Shown: positions 26,015 through 35,579, counted from the stretch's first letter. The stretch: 64,000 bases of DNA from Nitrospiraceae bacterium (GCA_919902505.1 CAKKRE010000016.1:124001-188000); one strand, 5' to 3'. The notes: generated by a model not told the origin, from the letters alone. A program made the numbers and translations.

Positions 26015-26520
26015 GCGGGTCTTTTTACACTTCTCCACGACAACACTCATCGACAGCGCCGGCGTGCATGAGGGACAATCACCTCTGCAGCACCCGTCTT
26101 AGCCCGGACTATTCATGAATGTCTGCTCCGTCGTCCGATCCTCTCGCCCGGCGAGGCTGTTCTCGTTCGGCCTCCTCGACGGACTGCCAGTACGCCTGCG
26201 TCGGCCTCGCTTGCGAGAAGCCCCGGCGGGCTTCAGGCTCAAACGCCTCGCGACGGCATTCATGAATAGTCCGGGTTAGACATATTCCACAAGGAGCCGT
26301 CGAAAGAGCCGACCATCCGCGGACAGACCAGATCCGTGAAGGGAGTCGAGCGCGGCAGGTCCGACGTATCCATATCAACCGAACCTGCCTGCTGCCCATC
26401 ATAATCCGTTCTCTCCCCTTCTGCGCTGCAAACGCGGAATCCTTGATCCACGCTGCTCCACGCCGGGACTCGACAACACGATCCTGCAGACCTGCGCCCA
26501 AGACCTACGAATCTGCGCCT
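26015..26520. other. Non-coding stretch containing repeat B2
   Basis: About 500 bases between the response regulator and the convergent protoglobin gene. Repeat B2 occupies 26100-26278; the rest shows no plausible gene. The sequence after the regulator stop has a short T-run (GTCTTTTTAC) but no clear stem before it. Confidence 0.5.
26100..26278 (+). repeat. Family B palindromic element, copy B2
   Basis: 179 bp, same orientation as B1 and nearly the same sequence throughout, with termini TAGCCCGGACTATTCATGAA and TTCATGAATAGTCCGGGTTA. It does not abut a gene. Confidence 0.85.
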
Positions 26521-27120
26521 CTAGAAATCGCCCTCTTTGACATAGGGATAACTCCAGAGTATCACTTGCAACAACACAGACTTGATCCACGCCTGGTGCA
26601 TGGCACTGACTTCAGCTTGGCTATGACCCTGCTTCGCCAGAAAGGGCCGAAGAGTTGCCGTCACCGGATAGAGCAGCGCAGGAAGATAACGGAAGGGAAT
26701 ATGCGGTGCGGCCGCCACCTTGTCCGTCGTGTTCTTCCCGACGCGATGGTGCCGGCGCCCGATCTCAAACTGGTAATCCAACCACGTCTGATCATACGTA
26801 CCACCAGCCGTATCGAGAATCCACTGGCCAAACCGTTTGCGCACGGCCTCCAAATACTCCATATCCGGCTGACCGTCCAACACACGGACAAAGGTGCTCA
26901 CGAGATGGGGATTCGACCCCACAAATCCAGACCACACGTCGAGGATAGCCTCGACCTGATCCTTTACCACTGCCTTCGACTGCTGGAGCGCCTTCACATC
27001 GTCCTCACCGAACAGCACCGTCTTCTTCAGTAATTCGAACTCCTCCATCGAAATCGATGCACGCTGAACAGCCGGAGTGCCATAGGTGTACCCGGGAATC
27101 GTTGGGTTGAGGCTCATCAT
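26521..27120 (-). CDS. Protoglobin
   Basis: A 199-residue single-domain globin of the protoglobin family (PYMxIPGYxYG-like opening: IPGYTYGT), with blocks FELLKKTVLFGEDD, WSGFVGSNPHLV and the long segment DYQFEIGRRHH that carries the likely proximal His. Protoglobins bind O2, CO and NO; here it is the last gene of the MarR/globin group, 143 bases after the truncated globin. The gap may hold a second promoter. A role in NO or oxygen handling is an inference from the family and the neighbour. Confidence 0.85.
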   Translation of the reverse strand: MMSLNPTIPGYTYGTPAVQRASISMEEFELLKKTVLFGEDDVKALQQSKAVVKDQVEAILDVWSGFVGSNPHLVSTFVRVLDGQPDMEYLEAVRKRFGQWILDTAGGTYDQTWLDYQFEIGRRHHRVGKNTTDKVAAAPHIPFRYLPALLYPVTATLRPFLAKQGHSQAEVSAMHQAWIKSVLLQVILWSYPYVKEGDF

Positions 27121-27263
27121 TATTCTCCTTCATGTAGATCTCGTCATCACAATCATGCATAAGTTGTGCGCCAATCCCGTCGAGGTCACATTCGTGCCCG
27201 ATGGGATTGAGACACACACTGGTGCGAGGGCTCGCCCGGCGAGAAATCTCCCCCCCGGCTGGC

Positions 27264-27707
27264 TTACTTCTTTTCGACGATATCGCTCTTCATCTGGCCG
27301 AGCAGAGCCAACAGGTCGCGCTTCTCGGTCTTGCCGACCTTATGATGATCTAACGCCGCCACCAGATCTTCAACCAACGCCCCGAACGCGGCATCGTGCA
27401 CACCCATCCCCTTATGCGTCTGCTTCATGGTGCGCCCGGTGTATGTGCAGGGGCCGCCACTTGCTCCACAGATCTGATTGACAAGGTGCATCTTAAGGTT
27501 CGCGAGATCCGTGCTCGCGAAAAAGCCGTTGATGCGCTTGTCGCCGCCGACTTTGCCTACAAAAGTCTCCACCACCGCCGTGATGGCAGCCTTGCCGCCC
27601 AATCGATCATACAGCAACTGACCCTTGCCTCCATCAGCTGCATGGGCCGATCCGGCCACCACCATCAGACTCACGAGCACCAGATTCACAAATGTATGCA
27701 GTTTCAT
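27264..27707 (-). CDS. Exported group 1 truncated hemoglobin
   Basis: A 147-residue protein. The ATG at 27707 has AGGAGGAGA upstream. An N-terminal leader (MKLHTFVNLVLVSLMVVAGS) ending AHA-AD directs export, which is unusual because most truncated globins are cytoplasmic. The globin part shows LYDRLGGKAAITAVV, a FFASTDLANLKMHLV segment, the proximal-His region KGMGVHDAAFGALV, and a Cys pair in QICGASGGPCTYTG that is typical of this subgroup. It probably binds O2 or NO in the periplasm. It lies 33 bases after the MarR regulator gene. Confidence 0.85.
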   Translation of the reverse strand: MKLHTFVNLVLVSLMVVAGSAHAADGGKGQLLYDRLGGKAAITAVVETFVGKVGGDKRINGFFASTDLANLKMHLVNQICGASGGPCTYTGRTMKQTHKGMGVHDAAFGALVEDLVAALDHHKVGKTEKRDLLALLGQMKSDIVEKK

Positions 27708-27740
27708 CACTCTCCTCCTGTGATTAAACAAACTCAGGGC

Positions 27741-28409
27741 TTAGTGCCCCTCCCCGCCGCGGAGAAACTCCTGCGACCGACGCGCCTGATCTGGCTGCGA
27801 ACCCGGAATAAAATCCGAGCACTCAAGCCGTAGCTGCCCATCCCCCATCGGCTTATTCACAAACCCGCAGTGGTGCGGCCGTGCCGAATCCATATGAGCA
27901 TAGGCCTGAAAGTAGGTACAGCCGACACACATCCGAGCGACCGAAATCACACCCTGCTCTTGCAGCGAGTACATGACCTTGGTCAGTCCTCGCAAAAACA
28001 CCGCCTGCTCCTCCGTCGTCAGGCTCCTGACTCCGGCGCGCACGACCTCGGTCCATCCTGCAGTCTGTTGCGCCTCGCGTCGTCCTGCTGCCGTCAACGT
28101 GAGGACAAGCACCCGCTGGTCGTCGGGGGATCGCTCTTTCTTGACTAGTTTCTTCTCCACAAGGGTCATCACTGCATCGCTCGCTGTCGCCGCCGTCAAA
28201 CACAACTCGCTCGCCACGTCGTTCAGGCGAATGGCTTTCGTCGCCCGCTCGGCCAGCAAGACAAGGATTTGACCTTGAGTCGGAGTGAGCTTGCGTACAC
28301 TTCCTCCTTCCCAGGCCTGGCTCCGCAACGCAGCTGCGACCTTAGTCAATCCGGTCGTAATATGATCAACGACGGTCTTTTCTCCTTGCAGTGGAAGCTG
28401 TTTTCCCAT
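27741..28409 (-). CDS. MarR-family regulator with a four-cysteine C-terminal extension
   Basis: A 222-residue winged-helix regulator. The DNA-binding part (about 25-140) has LNDVASELCLTAATASDAV and the wing with SPDDQRVLVLTLT. It is longer than typical MarR proteins (about 145) because of a C-terminal region with Cys161, Cys164, Cys181 and Cys197 (C-x2-C-x16-C-x15-C) and nearby His residues. Such a set could hold an iron-sulfur cluster or zinc. With two globins downstream, a redox, oxygen or NO signal is plausible but unproven. The gene follows DUF2024 by 12 bases and the pair is preceded by a perfect palindrome. Confidence 0.82.
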   Translation of the reverse strand: MGKQLPLQGEKTVVDHITTGLTKVAAALRSQAWEGGSVRKLTPTQGQILVLLAERATKAIRLNDVASELCLTAATASDAVMTLVEKKLVKKERSPDDQRVLVLTLTAAGRREAQQTAGWTEVVRAGVRSLTTEEQAVFLRGLTKVMYSLQEQGVISVARMCVGCTYFQAYAHMDSARPHHCGFVNKPMGDGQLRLECSDFIPGSQPDQARRSQEFLRGGEGH

Positions 28410-28421
28410 GTCGCCGCTCCT

Positions 28422-28676
28422 TTATGCAGACAGCTGCACGATGAATCCACCCACTGTCAGGAACTCGTTCTGCTGATGTTGGGAGAACATGGCCAGAGGT
28501 TCCTGGTGACAAAACCGGCATTCTTCCGCTGTCACGGCAATCGCCGCATACCCCTGGGCCGCAACATACTCATTCGCCAACCTCAGTGCCGTCGCCTGAT
28601 CTAAGGTCATCACGTCGAAATGCAGGGTCTTCCCTGGCACCTCCACCCATGTGTCGAACACCTTCAGTGCATTCAT
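28422..28676 (-). CDS. DUF2024 family protein
   Basis: An 84-residue protein beginning with a FDTWVEVPGKTLHFDV strand pair and containing the ECRFCHQEP motif, the marks of the small DUF2024 family. Function is not established; the C-x2-C-H sequence may bind a metal. It is the first gene of the MarR/globin operon, with AGGAGGAAAG upstream of the start. Confidence 0.78.
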   Translation of the reverse strand: MNALKVFDTWVEVPGKTLHFDVMTLDQATALRLANEYVAAQGYAAIAVTAEECRFCHQEPLAMFSQHQQNEFLTVGGFIVQLSA

Positions 28677-28708
28677 TCTTTCCTCCTTTCTGGCATTGCC
28701 GCAGGATA

Positions 28709-28729
28709 ATAGTTAGGACTCCTAACTAT
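28709..28729. promoter_or_regulatory. Perfect 21-bp palindrome, probable MarR operator
   Basis: Ten-base arms ATAGTTAGGA and TCCTAACTAT around a single C, 33 bases upstream of the DUF2024 start. It overlaps the predicted -10 element. Dyads of this length just behind a promoter are typical for MarR regulators, and one is encoded in the operon. Confidence 0.7.
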
Positions 28730-28755
28730 ATAGCAAAGACCACGACACCGGTCAA
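28727..28755 (-). promoter_or_regulatory. Predicted sigma-70 promoter of the MarR/globin operon
   Basis: -35 TTGACC (28755-28750), a 17-base spacer, then -10 TATATA (28732-28727). The start point would fall inside the 21-bp palindrome. Confidence 0.65.
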
Positions 28756-29064
28756 GACCCTACGTTGGCAGAGACCAGCACCGCACACCCCGACTCTTTG
28801 CCGTGCGTGTGGATCGGAGCGCAATCATATGCGTTCCACTGAGCAGAAAGAATGAGCGGGTCAAGGACCTGATCGACTAGTCCGACACTTCAAGATAGGG
28901 TGGGAGTGAGAACACCCCGCCTAGCCCCATGGCCATGCGCAGGACTCGAGACACCCGAGACATCAGCGGCCCGCACCATGCAGAAAGCACACGCCTTATC
29001 CCGGATTATTCATGTTGGGCAGGAGCTCACGCTCGATAAGGAATTCTAAGACTGGTGAACCTCA
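28756..29064. other. Non-coding stretch between the globin operon and tex
   Basis: Just over 300 bases. It contains a fragment of a family B end (28995-29014) and nothing else recognisable. The tex gene ends at its right border. Confidence 0.5.
28995..29014 (+). repeat. Fragment of a family B terminus
   Basis: CTTATCCCGGATTATTCATG matches one terminal arm of family B (TAGCCCGGATTATTCATGAA) with small changes. No second arm or interior is present, so this is a remnant. Confidence 0.55.
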
Positions 29065-31467
29065 TCATGCCTGCTTCTCCTTCGCGCGGGCCAGGGCCAG
29101 GGCAAATGCCCCGACGGGCTGAGGCTCACGGGATCCACCCCGCTGCTGCTCGGCGGGGCGTCGGTCGCGCGTGTCACGCGGCCCTCCGGCACGGGGATCA
29201 GGCTGTGAGGCCGGCGTCGCGGCATCCTCCATACGCATGGTCAGAGAAATCCGCTGTCGCGGCACATCGACGGCCAGCACCTTCACCTTCACGATCTGGC
29301 CCGGTTTCACGACTTCATGCGGATCTTTGACGAACTTGTTCGCCAACGCAGACACATGCACGAGGCCGTCCTGATGCACGCCGATATCGACGAATGCGCC
29401 GAAGGCCGCGACATTGGTCACCACTCCTTCGAGCACCATCCCGGCTTGCAGATCGGCAAGCGACTCGACGCCGTCCCGGAAAGTGGCCGTCTTGAACTCC
29501 GGACGCGGATCGCGGCCGGGTTTTTCCAGCTCCGTGAGGATATCGCGCACCGTCGGCAGACCGAAGGTCTCGTCGGTAAATTCCGCCGACGAGAGTTCCT
29601 TCAGCGCAGCCGGCTTCCCCATGACTTCGGCAATGCCTTTATTCAGCCGCGCCAGCATACGCTCGACCACCGGGTAGGCTTCCGGATGGACGGCGGAACG
29701 ATCCAGCGGATTGTCGCCGTCGTTGATCCGCAGAAACCCCGCCGCCTGCTCGAATGTCTTCTCGCCCAGCCGCGGTACTTTGAGGATCATATGCCGGTTC
29801 TGGAACCGACCGTGGGTGTCACGGTACTCCACGATGTTTTGCGCCAGCACGCGATTCAAGCCGGATACCCTCGCCAGCAACGGAGCCGACGCGGTGTTCA
29901 CGTCCACACCCACCGCATTCACGCAATCTTCAACCGTCGCATCGAGGGATCGGGCCAGGGCCCGCTGATTGACATCGTGCTGGTACTGGCCGACGCCGAT
30001 TGATTTGGGATCGATCTTGACCAGTTCGGCCAGCGGATCCTGCAGCCGTCTGGCAATCGACACCGCGCCGCGTAGACTCACGTCCAAGGCCGGAAATTCC
30101 GCGGCGGCAAAGGCCGAGGCCGAATAGACGGAGGCGCCGGCTTCACTCACGACGATCTTCGCCAGCTTCTGTTCCGGCTTCTGCTCCGCTACCAGCTTGA
30201 CGACCTCCACGGCAAATTTATCGGTTTCACGGCTGGCCGTACCGTTGCCGATCGAGATCAATTCGACACCGTGCCGAAGCACCAACTGGGTGATCGTCGC
30301 CAAGGCCCCCTGCCAATCGTTGCGGGGTTGATGCGGGTAGATCGTCGCCGTGTCCAGCAATTTCCCGGTCGCATCCACGACCGCCACTTTACAGCCGGTG
30401 CGGAGACCAGGATCGAGACCGAGCACGGCTTTCGGGCCGGCCGGTGCCGCTAACAGTAACTCATGAAGATTCCGTCCGAAAATCTTGATTGCCTCCGCTT
30501 CGGCGGCTTCGCGCACCTGCAACAACAGCTCCGTGCTCAGATGCAGATGCACCTTCACACGCCAGGCCCAATAGCAGACATCGGTCAGCCATTTGTCGGC
30601 ACGGCGACCGCGATGCTCAATACCGAAGTGGGCGGCAATCATCGCCGCGCAGGGATGCGGCACGATGGCGTCGAGACTGTCGCCTAACCCGAGGTCGAGC
30701 TTCAACACACCCAACGTGCGGCCGCGAAACATCGCCAGGGCGCGATGCGAGGGAATGGTACGGATGGTTTCCGAATAGGCGTAGTAATCGCGGAACTTTT
30801 CTTCTTCCGCCGTTTCCTTGCCGGGCATGACCGTGGAGGTCACGATGCCTTCGTTCCACAATTTTGCGCGCAAGGTCGCGAGCAGCTCGGCGGTTTCAGC
30901 GAATCGTTCGACCAGAATATCGCGGGCGCCTTCGAGCGCGGTCTTCGCGTCGGGCACATTGATGGCGTCCACACCTTCCGCCGCAAGCACCACCTTCACA
31001 TACTTGGCGGCTTCCTGGTCCGGATCGAGCGTCGGGTCGGCGAGGAGCGCGTTCGCCAATGGCTCCAGTCCGGCCTCGCGCGCGATCTGCGCTTTGGTGC
31101 GACGTTTGGGTTTATAGGGCAGATAGATATCTTCCACGGCTTGTTTCGTCGCAGCCTGCTCGACCGCCCGGCGCAGCTCGTCGGTTAACTTCCCCTGCTC
31201 CTCGATCGACGCGAGAATCGTCTGCCGCCGCTCTTCCAATTCACGGAGATACAAGAGGCGCTCTTCCAGGGTGCGCAGGTGCGTGTCGTCCAAGTTGTTG
31301 GTGGCCTCTTTGCGATAACGCGCGATAAAGGGCACCGTCGCTCCACCGTCCAGCAACGTCACCGCGGCCGCAATCTGCGGGGCGGTCACTCCAAGTTCCT
31401 TGGCGATGAGATCGACGATGCGTTGCTGGGCTGCGGATGAAATGGTCGGTGTCGTTGGAGAAGTCAT
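29065..31467 (-). CDS. tex: Tex-type S1 RNA-binding protein
   Basis: An 800-residue nucleic-acid-binding protein of the Tex/Spt6 family. It has an N-terminal helical domain ([17 protein letters not shown]), a YqgF/RNase H-like domain ([17 protein letters not shown]), helix-hairpin-helix motifs ([20 protein letters not shown] and the following [13 protein letters not shown]), and a C-terminal S1 domain ([28 protein letters not shown]). The tail after the S1 domain is Arg/Gly/Pro-rich. Length is normal for the family (about 770). Tex is associated with transcription and RNA metabolism. It appears to be monocistronic. Confidence 0.93.
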   Translation of the reverse strand: MTSPTTPTISSAAQQRIVDLIAKELGVTAPQIAAAVTLLDGGATVPFIARYRKEATNNLDDTHLRTLEERLLYLRELEERRQTILASIEEQGKLTDELRRAVEQAATKQAVEDIYLPYKPKRRTKAQIAREAGLEPLANALLADPTLDPDQEAAKYVKVVLAAEGVDAINVPDAKTALEGARDILVERFAETAELLATLRAKLWNEGIVTSTVMPGKETAEEEKFRDYYAYSETIRTIPSHRALAMFRGRTLGVLKLDLGLGDSLDAIVPHPCAAMIAAHFGIEHRGRRADKWLTDVCYWAWRVKVHLHLSTELLLQVREAAEAEAIKIFGRNLHELLLAAPAGPKAVLGLDPGLRTGCKVAVVDATGKLLDTATIYPHQPRNDWQGALATITQLVLRHGVELISIGNGTASRETDKFAVEVVKLVAEQKPEQKLAKIVVSEAGASVYSASAFAAAEFPALDVSLRGAVSIARRLQDPLAELVKIDPKSIGVGQYQHDVNQRALARSLDATVEDCVNAVGVDVNTASAPLLARVSGLNRVLAQNIVEYRDTHGRFQNRHMILKVPRLGEKTFEQAAGFLRINDGDNPLDRSAVHPEAYPVVERMLARLNKGIAEVMGKPAALKELSSAEFTDETFGLPTVRDILTELEKPGRDPRPEFKTATFRDGVESLADLQAGMVLEGVVTNVAAFGAFVDIGVHQDGLVHVSALANKFVKDPHEVVKPGQIVKVKVLAVDVPRQRISLTMRMEDAATPASQPDPRAGGPRDTRDRRPAEQQRGGSREPQPVGAFALALARAKEKQA

Positions 31468-31788
31468 AGGTGCGTATTGGGCTTTCCGAAAGCGAGACCT
31501 GGCGGGAGGCTCCCCCCGGTCTCAGCGGCTTTCTTGTGAGATGAATTCAAAGACTTGGCCGGCGCGACTCCTATGATCGTTCGCACGGGCCGACGGGGAA
31601 TCTAGCAGAAGATTCGCGCAACTTCCAGGCCGGATGCGCAGCCACTCACCTCTCTCCACATGGGAACAGAGGCTGCGGTTTACGACGCCCTGCGGAACCA
31701 ACCGGCATCCTTTCACCCAACATGGTATAGTTCGACTCGACGCAGCACAGGACTCTCGCGAATACGGTTCAGGCCCTGCCACTGATCC
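31468..31788. other. Divergent intergenic region between tex and kup
   Basis: About 320 bases containing the upstream regions of tex (minus) and kup (plus). No gene, strong promoter or repeat was recognised. Confidence 0.45.
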
Positions 31789-33672
31789 ATGCCGAAGCAT
31801 CTCAACAACCAATCTTCTTCCGTCTCCCTCACCGTGGCCGCCATGGGAGTGGTCTATGGCGACATCGGCACCAGCCCGCTGTATGCCCTGCGCGAATGTT
31901 TTCACGAATCGCATGGCCTGTCGGTCACTCCCGGCAACGTGCTGGGGATCCTGTCCATGATCGTGTGGTCGCTCGTACTCGTCGTCACGGTGAAATATCT
32001 GCTGTTCGTGATGAAGGCGGACAACGAGGGCGAAGGAGGCATGCTGGCGCTCATGGCGCTCAGCCAGCGGTCCCGCCCGGTCGATCTCCGCAAAGGGCTC
32101 AACGTGGTCGTCACGCTCGGCTTGATCGGCGTGGCGTTTCTCTATAGCGACGGCATCATTACGCCGGCCATTTCGGTCCTCAGCGCGGTCGAAGGGCTCA
32201 CGCTGACCACCGATGTGTTCACCCCCTACATCCTGCCTCTGACCGTCGCGCTGGTCGCCTTGTTGTTCATCATCCAACGCCGTGGCTCCGGGACGATCGG
32301 CAGCATCTTCGGCCCCATCATGCTGCTCTGGTTTGTCACCATGGCCCTGCTCGGGCTCCACAGTTTGATCCAAACCCCGGAGGTTCTGCGTGCCGCCAAT
32401 CCGCTGTATGCGATCCAGTTTTTGATTCGTCATGCAGGAGTCGGCATCCTGGTGCTGGGCAGTGTGTTTCTGGTCCTCACGGGAGCTGAAGCCCTGTATG
32501 CCGACATGGGTCACTTCGGACGCCGACCGATCCAACTCGGCTGGTTTGTGGTGGCCCTGCCCGCCCTTCTGCTCCAGTACTTCGGCCAGGGTGCGCTTCT
32601 CATGCGGACCCCGGCGGCTCTGGCCAATCCCTTTTACTTCCTGGCCCCCGACTGGATGCTGTACCCCTTGATCGCGCTGGCGACCATGGCCACGGTCATC
32701 GCATCGCAAGCCATGCTGTCCGGGGCCTTCTCGTTGACCTTGCAAGCCGTTCAATTAGGCTATCTGCCGCCGTTGCGGATTACCCACACATCCGCTGAGC
32801 AACATGGTCAAATCTACTTTGGCCTGTTGAATTGGTTCATGTTCATCGGGACCGTCGGTCTGATCCTTTCATTCGGATCGTCCAGTAATCTGGCCGCAGC
32901 CTATGGCATCGCCGTCTCGGGTTCCATGATCATCACGACCCTCCTGATGTATCGCGTGGTCCAGGCCCATTGGCAATGGAGCCCGCTACCGGCCGCCATG
33001 GCGGTCGGGATATTCCTCCTCATCGATCTCGCCTTCTTTCTCGCGAATGCCCAAAAAATTCCCCATGGCGGATGGTTCCCGCTGCTGCTCGGCGCGGCCG
33101 TGTTCACCGTCATGAGTACCTGGGCGCGAGGACGCGCGATTGTGGCGGACCACTTGCGCGAGCAGTTTCCTCCCCTCCTTCAGTTCGTCCAGGATGTGTT
33201 GTCGCAGGTGCCATGCAGAACCGCCGGGCGCGCCGTATTTTTATCTCAACATCCCGATATCACCCCGCCCGCCTTGCTGCAAAATGTCCGGCACAACAAA
33301 TCTCTGCACGAGCAGGTCTATATCCTCACCGTCCGCACAGAGCCTGTGCCCTATGTTCCGTCAGGAGGCCCGCTGGAAATCACCACCATCCAGGAGAACC
33401 TGTTTCAAGTGGTCGCCAGATGCGGATTCATGGAAACTCCGGACATCCCACGTGTACTCACCTACCTCGCAGCCCATGGCCATACCCTCCCTGTCGAGGA
33501 GACCACGTTCTTCCTGAGCAGACTGACCTTTCTGGCGACGCCGAAACCGGGGATGGCCATCTGGCGGGAAAAAATATTTGTCTTCCTGTCGCGGAATACC
33601 CAGCGAGCGAGTTCCTACTTCCACCTCCCGGCGAAACAGGTGGTTGAAATCGGACTGGTGCTGGAGATTTGA
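31789..33672 (+). CDS. kup: Kup-type potassium uptake protein
   Basis: A 627-residue inner-membrane K+/H+ symporter. The family signature is at the start (AAMGVVYGDIGTSPLYALRE), followed by the conserved MKADNEGEGGMLAL and SDGIITPAISVLSAVEGL blocks, about 12 membrane segments, and a cytoplasmic C-terminal domain of about 160 residues. Length is typical. It is alone on this strand. Confidence 0.94.
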   Translation: MPKHLNNQSSSVSLTVAAMGVVYGDIGTSPLYALRECFHESHGLSVTPGNVLGILSMIVWSLVLVVTVKYLLFVMKADNEGEGGMLALMALSQRSRPVDLRKGLNVVVTLGLIGVAFLYSDGIITPAISVLSAVEGLTLTTDVFTPYILPLTVALVALLFIIQRRGSGTIGSIFGPIMLLWFVTMALLGLHSLIQTPEVLRAANPLYAIQFLIRHAGVGILVLGSVFLVLTGAEALYADMGHFGRRPIQLGWFVVALPALLLQYFGQGALLMRTPAALANPFYFLAPDWMLYPLIALATMATVIASQAMLSGAFSLTLQAVQLGYLPPLRITHTSAEQHGQIYFGLLNWFMFIGTVGLILSFGSSSNLAAAYGIAVSGSMIITTLLMYRVVQAHWQWSPLPAAMAVGIFLLIDLAFFLANAQKIPHGGWFPLLLGAAVFTVMSTWARGRAIVADHLREQFPPLLQFVQDVLSQVPCRTAGRAVFLSQHPDITPPALLQNVRHNKSLHEQVYILTVRTEPVPYVPSGGPLEITTIQENLFQVVARCGFMETPDIPRVLTYLAAHGHTLPVEETTFFLSRLTFLATPKPGMAIWREKIFVFLSRNTQRASSYFHLPAKQVVEIGLVLEI

Positions 33673-33722
33673 AACAATGGCGATGAGTGTCTGCCGGAGA
33701 GGATCTCGGTTACGACGGGACA

Positions 33723-34037
33723 CTACAAATCTTCGTGCATATTCACATTTTCGAGAAATGTGCCAAGGTCAGGATTCGCTTGGGGGCCAAATGCATCGGC
33801 AATGGTCCCGCGAGTGCCGTCCCGGGCTTCGATGGCGTATACCACGGCCATGTCACCCGGATCACTGGCTCCTTCAAACCGATGATGCTCAACGATCGTG
33901 AGCTGATCGGCCGTGAATGTCCGGCCACTATTCACCGCCAGGAACGTCTTGTTGAGCAGTTCAAAGTTCGCCGCAAACCCTCTTTCCCTGAGCCCCTCAA
34001 TGGCTTCGGCAAGCGTCTTGTATCCTGTTTGTGCCAT
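33723..34037 (-). CDS. Small conserved protein (Phosphoribosylpyrophosphate-synthetase-labelled family, function unknown)
   Basis: A 104-residue protein starting MAQTGYKTLAEAIEGLRERG and containing VEHHRFEGASDPGDMAVVYA. Similar 100-residue proteins in databases are sometimes labelled phosphoribosylpyrophosphate synthetase, but the protein is far too short for that enzyme and has none of its motifs, so the label should not be used for function. The start at 34037 avoids running into repeat A3, which begins 12 bases upstream. Confidence 0.65.
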   Translation of the reverse strand: MAQTGYKTLAEAIEGLRERGFAANFELLNKTFLAVNSGRTFTADQLTIVEHHRFEGASDPGDMAVVYAIEARDGTRGTIADAFGPQANPDLGTFLENVNMHEDL

Positions 34038-34048
34038 ACAGGCTCTCT

Positions 34049-34249
34049 CAGGATGCGGAAAAAGTCCGCCAGCGGCGTTCTCGCATCGCTCAGACGCACC
34101 GTACAGCACGAGTACGATTCGCCTCTTCGCTCGCTACGGCCTTGCTGGACGGCCTTTTTGCGCATCCTGCGGGCGATTCTGACGCCGACACGGAACGTGA
34201 GCTAATCGCGACGTATTGCGCAAAAAACGAGTTTTTCCGTAGCCTGCTA
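34049..34249 (+). repeat. Family A palindromic element, copy A3
   Basis: The core is 34049-34170 and the full length about 201 bases. The right end reads on the minus strand TAGCAGGCTACGGAAAAACT, and that TAG is the stop codon of the GDSL-type lipoprotein gene. Confidence 0.85.
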
Positions 34250-34933
34250 TTTCACATCTAACTTCGCTAAGATCGCCTTTAGAAACAGTCGAGCGATCTC
34301 GCGATGGCCGGCGTCATTCGGATGAAAACCATCCACGTCGAAGATGAGTTCCTCACGAACCGGTTGCGCAAACAAGTCGACGACGGACGCCTTCACATCG
34401 CTCGCTTCCTGCGCAATGGCTTCGTTATAGGCATTGACCCGTGCCGGGGTCACGCGTGGATCTGGGGCCCGCTGAAAACGGGGAAGCCGGGTGAGATCGG
34501 GAAGATTGCCGATCACAATGTGTGACGAAACCTCTTCCCGGAGTGTTTGAAGAATAAACCGCAGATCCTGCCGAAAGGTCTTCGGGTCGTCACCGTGCAC
34601 GAGATCGTTCGCGCCGGTCCAGAGCGTCACGAGATGCGCCTTGGTGCCGAGTTGCTTCGCGACGCGCACCTGCTCCTTGATCAAGTCTATACGCGCCCCG
34701 GGTATCCCAAGATTGATCAAGAAGACTCCGGACATCCGCCGATCCAATTCTTGCTTGATGAGAAACACGTACCCTTCAGTGAGTGGCGTGGCTCCCACCC
34801 CGGTTGCGTCACTGGCACCGAGCGCGAGATACACAAACTCGATCTTTTTCTCGCGTGGTCCACTCCCACAGCTCGCGAGGCTCACACAGAGGACTGCTGC
34901 CATGGCAACGGTGATGAGTTGGACCGTCTTCAT
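34247..34933 (-). CDS. SGNH/GDSL-type hydrolase lipoprotein
   Basis: A 228-residue exported esterase-like protein. The start at 34933 is set by a following leader with lipobox LASC and an AAGGAG-like site upstream. The SGNH blocks are partly unusual: block I, normally GDS, appears as LGASDATG, so Ser is kept but shifted in context (G-A-S-D). Block III is WTGANDLVHG (Asn), and block V FDVDGFHPNDAGH holds Asp and His. It probably hydrolyses an ester or lipid at the cell envelope. Its stop codon is shared with repeat A3. Confidence 0.78.
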   Translation of the reverse strand: MKTVQLITVAMAAVLCVSLASCGSGPREKKIEFVYLALGASDATGVGATPLTEGYVFLIKQELDRRMSGVFLINLGIPGARIDLIKEQVRVAKQLGTKAHLVTLWTGANDLVHGDDPKTFRQDLRFILQTLREEVSSHIVIGNLPDLTRLPRFQRAPDPRVTPARVNAYNEAIAQEASDVKASVVDLFAQPVREELIFDVDGFHPNDAGHREIARLFLKAILAKLDVK

Positions 34934-35576
34934 GGGAACCTTGTTCTCCTTCCTCCTTGCTTGGTTATTATGGAACAGGGAGCGACCTTGTGCAACCGAT
35001 CCTGCTTGCGGGACATCTGCATACACGGAGGATCGAAGCTGTATCTCTTCCGATACCGATGGGGCATCATTTGGATACGACGCCTACCTTGCGCTCCCCC
35101 TTCCAAAAATACACGCATTTCGTATCCCAATTATAAAACTGGCAAAGACGCTCCATCACTCTCATGGCACATCGTTTGCTGTTTGTATTGATGTTTGAGA
35201 CTGGGCACTCTGTCGTTGAGCCTGAAATGGCAAACCACTAGCCCGGATTATTCATGAATGCCGTCGCGAGGCGTTCGAGACTGATGCCCGCCGGGGCTTC
35301 TCGCAAGCGAGGCCGATGTAGGCGTACGTGCAGTCCGTCGAGGAGGCCGAACGAGAACAGCCTCGCCGGGCGAGAGGATCGGACGACGGAGCAGACATTC
35401 ATGAATAGTCCGGGTTGGAGGCCCACATGCCACCCCGCAACCGACAAATATCGCCACGCCATAACGGCGTACCACACAAAAATGAATGTCGCTTCTGTTC
35501 GACTTCAAAACGTGTGGGATGGAAGCGCATCACCTTCGATCAACCATCGCAATGTTCAGAAAGTTGCAGGAGGAGT
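34934..35576. other. Intergenic region upstream of the conflict-system cluster
   Basis: About 640 bases. The left part (34980-35238) is relatively A+T-rich with no clear gene; 35239-35416 is repeat B3; the final 160 bases must hold the promoter of the cluster, though no good -35/-10 pair is visible. An AGGAGG at 35568-35573 is the ribosome site of the next gene. Confidence 0.5.
35239..35416 (-). repeat. Family B palindromic element, copy B3
   Basis: 178 bases, inverted relative to B1 and B2, with the same terminal arms (TAGCCCGGATTATTCATGAA on the left). It marks the left border of the conflict-system cluster, 160 bases before its first gene. Confidence 0.85.
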
Positions 35577-35579
35577 ATG

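Noticed and set aside
26109-26501. 130-codon open frame through repeat B2
   Set aside because: The translation runs through a dispersed repeat; similar frames arise in every copy of the element.
31522-32754. 410-codon open frame antisense to kup
   Set aside because: Its translation is rich in His, Gln and Asp with no fold pattern; the plus-strand Kup protein explains the region.
33723-34037. Phosphoribosylpyrophosphate synthetase
   Set aside because: Similar short proteins carry that label, but at 104 residues without PRPP or ATP-binding motifs it cannot be that enzyme.
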